This document shows positions 59,470-64,000 of a DNA stretch of 64,000 bases, piece after piece. The DNA comes from Odobenus rosmarus divergens (taxonomy: Eukaryota; Chordata; Mammalia; Carnivora; Odobenidae), in contig NW_004450286.1 of the NCBI RefSeq assembly GCF_000321225.1, positions 1,020,508 through 1,084,507 on the forward strand. The letters are read 5' to 3'. The first letter of the stretch is position 1. Each line of letters starts with the position of its first letter. The position numbers and the translations under genes were made by a program. The notes beneath the pieces are model-generated. The model was not told the origin of the DNA. It did not search any database and saw only the letters and a list, made by a program, of their open reading frames with translations.

Positions 59470-59529
59470 TATAATATTACCGGGAATTTATTTTAAATTC
59501 CATCTAAACCTAACCCTTGAGGGCTCACA

Positions 59530-59810
59530 GTTCAAGCAAGAGGGATAAGCTTTCTGTTCCCTGCCTGGGACCAGGCCCCTATGCTGGAGGAGCGCCTTCT
59601 CCTCCTCTTCCACACTCATCTTTAAGGCCCAGCCCCAACATCACTTCCTTTATGGAAAACCTTAAAAAAAAAAAAACAACATTCCTTCCCCCATCTTACC
59701 CCATACATATCACCCACTAGAGGGCACCTGTTTACCGATCTGCCTCTCCAAAGCCTGTGACTTCCTTATGCCAGGGCTGTGTCCTAGTTCTATGTGACCT
59801 TCGTTCTACC
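59530..59810 (+). repeat. L2-like remnant
   Basis: CATCACTTCCTTTATGGAAAACC and ACTTCCTTATGCCAGGGCTGTG resemble the L2 3' region. Confidence 0.45.
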
Positions 59811-61390
59811 ATTTAGAAAGTTTTAAATGAAACAATAAACAAGTGAAAAAATCACCAATAGATAGATCGCTGCCTTTAAGTGGAGGGCTTTCCAAAGGCA
59901 CTGAGACCAATGTTCTTCCCAGACAGAGCTGTGGTAGAAGCTGGACCCTTCTCTATTTTACAAAACAATCTGCATCCCAGTAAGTGCTCCCAGAGTGTTT
60001 TACAACGATCCTTCTGAAGACTGCATTTGACCTGACGAATAGTTAAGAAAATCTACTGCTGCTATTTCTTCTGTCATGGTCAGCCCAAGGTACAAATGGC
60101 TATAAACAAGATCTAAAACTAAGCAACAATTTAGAGATGCTTGACGTTGGCTTAGTGTAGCGGACGCCTGGGGCTCTGCTCCAGACCTTGGGAGTACAGC
60201 TGGCTCAGTGATGGAGGACATGGCCACCATTCAGTGATGTCTGCTGAAGGAGGGGAGAAAGGGGGAATGGCCACCCAGCACCCCTGCCTACAGAACAAAG
60301 AGATGTGGTCAGATGGAGGCATCTTGCTCACACTAAGATTAAATCCAGAGAAGGAAAAGGTTCAGGCATGTAAGTTAAAAGCAGTAGTATATGAAAATTA
60401 GATTGTGCACAAAGTTACCCATTTAAAGAGGGAGAATCTAAATACTACTACTGCCTGCTGGTCAATGCTTATAGATCCTCAAGTGAAAAAACTCCTGTCA
60501 TAAGGAGAGTCTGGTTCAGGCAGATTTCCTCGAGTAACATGTGACAGCTACATCCCCGGAAACAGAAAAACAAAACAGCTAACCAATCTACCTGAAATGT
60601 GAGGAAGCGGGTGGAAAAAAGCAAGGAACCTACTTCAAGAAGAATGGAAATTCTGGAGTCTTCCCAAAGAAGGAAGGAGATGAACATTTACACTAAAGAG
60701 ATGATACCGACATTATGCTAAGTAGCTGGAAAATGGATTAAACTCAGTGGTTTTCTCGGGATCCGTATCACAGTAGTACCATGACAGTTTCATGCAAATG
60801 CTAGTAAGTCATTTCTTTCCAACTAGATGGAAAAGAAGAGTCAAACTAGTGGTTTCTAGGTGAGAAAATGGCCAAAAGAGACTCTACCCTCCAATTTGCC
60901 CCCTGCCCCCCGCATCCTTGCTTTTATAACCAGAATCAAGTGCTAAACATATTCTCCTCTTGGTACTACAAAACCTGTCACAGGAAAGAATGACTCAGTG
61001 TCTCAGAATGGAAGCAATGTTCTCAGATGGGCATCCATTAGCACACGTAGGCATCTCAAAACAAAACCTTTAAGGCTTTCAAACCAACTCCAAAGGAGAT
61101 CAATTTTTTCTTACTACCTAGTTGTGTTACAACTACACTGCATACACAATCATATTTACGATTTATAAGAGGTGAAAATAAAGTATCTGGCTCTCAGCCT
61201 CTCCATGATAAAGTACTAAGAAAAATGCCATGCCTATTAGGACAGTATATTTTTGCAGGTATCTGCACCAGAATCCTCTGGAAAGCTTGTTTAAAAACAT
61301 TCTACCTGAATCAGAATCCCTGGGGCTTTGAACCTATCTTTAAGTTCCTCAGGCCATTCTTCTGTTCATTAAAGTGAGGAACCCAACTTC

Positions 61391-61504
61391 AGGGCCGACT
61401 GGCTGGCTCAGTGGGTGGAGCGTGTGACTCTTGGTCTAGGGGTTGTGATTTCCAGCCCTGCACTGGGTGTAAATATGACTTAAAAATAAAATCTTAAAAA
61501 AAAA
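61391..61504 (+). mobile_element. Short (older-type) carnivore tRNA-SINE
   Basis: GACTGGCTGGCTCAGTGGG and GCACTGGGTGTAAATATGACTTAAAAATAAAATC. Flanks GAACCCAACTTCA and GAACCTGACTTCA are an aged duplication. Confidence 0.85.
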
Positions 61505-62914
61505 GAACCTGACTTCAATCTTCTACCAAAAGCCTAGTAACAGTGATCTGAGAATAGATGAAATATGAAAGAAATAGTTAAGAGGACGACGGAAGGGGCT
61601 GGGGGGGTCACTCTGACAGATGAAGTGGACACCCAGAAAGTGACTTGATGGAGCTCACCGAGCAAATGAGAGGCAACATCGGAACTGAGCCCCTGGTGTG
61701 CGGACTCCCAGCACAGCCTGCTCTGCGCTCTACCTCCGTGCCCGGGACGTCCATGGTGGGACCACGGTGTGGGAAGTGAAAGGAATCGGATGGTAACTGC
61801 CACTTACGCACGAACACTGGGGTGAGTGGCAGATAGGCCGCCCCACTGGTCCCCAGAGCGCGACTTCTCCAGAGGCACGCAGCAGGATGGCGGGGCCTTT
61901 ACTGCCCCCTCGGGAGGGCGACAGACACCAGTAGAGGCGGTTTCTGTTTTTCAGTTTTCTAAGTTTGCCAAGGCCCGGGTACTTATGTATTTTAGAAATT
62001 AGGTAATCTGCTTATTTTTGCTTCCAGAACAGAAATACGCAGTTTTAAAGATTACGCGAGTAGGCAGGTCCTATAATCCAAGTTCATTTCAGAATAGCTT
62101 TACTAAAGGGGCCTCGCTGGTAGTAAAAGGGGATGCTGGAGAGGATCATCTCTGAAAGACAGCATGGCACAAACCAGGTCAACAGCTCTAATTACTGTTA
62201 CCTGTCAGCTTTTTCATTTTGAAGGCTAAATGAGACAGGCAAAGGCTGAAAACTTCACTGAGGAAGTCTCCGAGTCCTAGACTGGGCTAGAATTAGCTTC
62301 CTATGTTTACTTTTAGAATAACTGAGAGGCAAAGGCCCACAGCTCATTTATGACAGGCCTCACACCATAAACCTAACCTTAGCAGAGCACCTCTGCACGC
62401 CTCCCTCCAACCCCTGGAGAACACTTGGAAAAGTTGGAAATCATTCATCCCCAGTAGAAAGGAGACACGGGTCTTATGTCCTGTCTCAAATACAATTTTA
62501 GGACAAGGAAAGTAAAAAATCTACCTTCACCCTCTTTGCTTTGAAAAATAAGAACTGTAGTAACAACTTAAAAAGGCATCTGGAAATTATGAGGCATGAG
62601 TCATTTTGGACAGCAGAAAACATTTTAACTTTCAAAAAGTGAAAAATGTATATTATTTTGGATGGAAGTTTTTCTTGTACAGATTTAAAACCTTTTACCA
62701 CCTTAAACGGAAAACAATCTGACCCTTGCTTGATGAACGGGGGTCACCATTCTGAAGATCACTTCATAAACTATGCTGTGGCCTATGAACTCTGGGAGCC
62801 TAGGCGCTTTATTTTCCTTCCACTGTACAGAATTCAAATAGCCTGCAAGTGCCGCTTTCCTCATTGTTTCCTCCCTCACTCTTAGGCTTGAGAATGCCCC
62901 CTTCTTCCCCAAGT

Positions 62915-63290
62915 CTCAGTCAGCTCGGGCTGCCACAACAAAATACCACAGCTTAAACAAATCTATTTTCTCAGTTCGTGAGAAGCCCAAGATGGAGATG
63001 CCAGCATGGTCTGCTTCCGCTGAGAGCTCTCTTCTGCGTATGCAGACAACCACATTTTCAATGTGTCCTTAGATGGGGCGGGGAAGGAGGGAGGGAGGGG
63101 GTAGCAAGCTCCCTAGTGCCTCTTTTTCTAGGGGCGCTAATCCATCATGAGGGCCTCATGACCTCATCTAAACCTAATTACATCCCAAGGTCCCAGCTGC
63201 AAAGATCATCACATTGAGGGTTAGAGCTTCAATTTATGAACTTGGGGAAGAGGGGTGGGGGACGCACAATTCACCTATCCTAACCCGATG
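62915..63290 (-). mobile_element. MST-like MaLR LTR remnant
   Basis: Read on the minus strand it shows TGATGATCTTTGCAGCTGGG, ATGAGGTCATGAGGCCCTCATGATGG and finally GGTATTTTGTTGTGGCAGCCCG. These match the usual order in MST LTRs. No internal viral sequence is attached. Confidence 0.7.
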
Positions 63291-63774
63291 CTTCTATCCT
63301 TGTAGGGACTTTGCAATCAGCGATTCGCTTATTAGAATACTATGTAAAATAAAGAGCAAACGGGCTGGGAGGGGCCCTGATGGCTTTCCAGTGAATAAAA
63401 GGAAGGAGCCTTAGTGGATGCACTTTCCATATTTCCTGTATCACCTCCACTTTTGTTCATGGCTAGGTTTCAAAAGAGCGAGGTTTCACTGTCAGATGTT
63501 CTTAAACTAACATTCAACTTGCAAGTCAGAACAAGATTATTCTTACTTCTGCAGTATGCCAAGCTTGGAACTCTGGGGATGAGGTGGTGAAAAAGAATGC
63601 ACAGGATGAAAGCAAGCTTTCTATTTCTAAATTATATATTAGCAATAGCATATGCATTAAAGAACTGTAATTGGACCAACTAGGAAATAAGCAGTACAGA
63701 GTCTACCTAAATGTGCGAGGTATAAAGGAAACTTTGAAGAACTTCTACGACTTTGGAGAGGCGATAAAATCCAC

Positions 63775-64000
63775 TTTTTTACAACTTTCCTGAGATGTAA
63801 TTCACATATAGTTCAAAGTGTGTAATTCAACAGTTTTTAGTAGATTCACAGAATTGTGCAACCATCACCGTGATCAATTTTAGAACACTGTAACCATCCC
63901 CCAAAAGATAACCCATACACATTGAGCAGTCCCTCTCCACCCCGGCAGCCCTAGGAAACCACTACTTTCTGTCTCTACAGATTTGCCTATTCTGGACGTT
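63775..64000 (+). repeat. Old L1 fragment at right edge
   Basis: GATGTAATTCACATATAG, GTGCAACCATCACC and CACTACTTTCTGTCTCTACAG are the same old L1 region seen near 1830 and 33900. Runs off the window. Confidence 0.65.

Larger units (their letters stand above)
59218..64000 (-). other. EIF4EBP2: EIF4EBP2 intron 1 (partial, runs off the right edge)
   Basis: Everything right of exon 2 should be intron 1, since exon 1 was not found. It contains a 5'-truncated SINE (59288), an L2-like stretch (about 59530-59810), a short SINE (61391), an MST-like LTR (62915) and an L1 fragment at the edge. No other exon was recognised. Confidence 0.8.

Overview
The window is mammalian nuclear DNA, most likely from an arctoid carnivore (bear, seal or mustelid group). 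The evidence is about twenty tRNA-derived carnivore SINEs. Their head begins GGGGCGCCTGGGTGGCTCAG, and a CT-rich part precedes an AAATAAATAAAATCTT tail. Young copies have intact target-site duplications. Ancient L1, MIR, L2 and MaLR-LTR remnants fill most of the rest. There are no bacterial genes, operons, CRISPR arrays or plasmid features. Nearly all long open frames are chance frames in GC-rich DNA or repeats.

Two protein-coding genes can be read with confidence. NODAL lies on the + strand with its complete coding sequence: exon 1 at 41195-41390, exon 2 at 45931-46628 and exon 3 at 48063-48215. Together these encode a 348-residue TGF-beta family precursor with a 110-residue mature ligand carrying all seven cystine-knot cysteines. 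A TATA box, a CpG-rich first exon and a likely polyadenylation signal are visible. Intron 1 holds two exact FoxH1 motifs 109 bp apart with Smad-type CAGAC boxes between them, matching the known autoregulatory asymmetric enhancer (ASE). Intron 1 also has two further exact FoxH1 motifs. EIF4EBP2 (4E-BP2) lies convergently on the - strand. Exon 2 (59032-59217) and the coding part of exon 3 (57965-57996) give residues 50-120 plus part of codon 49. A long 3' UTR probably runs to about 51620. Exon 1 lies beyond the right edge. Intron 2 contains a 400-N assembly gap.

From 1 to about 41000 I recognise no coding exon. This tract holds a large CpG island at about 13.0-14.4 kb and a small CpG-rich block at 30.42-30.78 kb. 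The larger island may be the promoter of the divergent neighbour (PALD1 in human), with its coding exons off the left edge; this is inferred from human gene order. Repeats include nested L1s, SINE-in-SINE insertions, dinucleotide repeats and a perfect 46-bp inverted repeat at 36685-36845.

NODAL (secreted morphogen for mesendoderm and left-right patterning) and EIF4EBP2 (translation repressor acting on eIF4E) are functionally unrelated neighbours. Their 3' ends face each other across about 2.6 kb. No new genetic system is evident. The most distinctive signals are the FoxH1/Smad clustering in NODAL intron 1, the perfect long hairpin upstream of NODAL, and the unexplained CpG-rich block 10 kb upstream.
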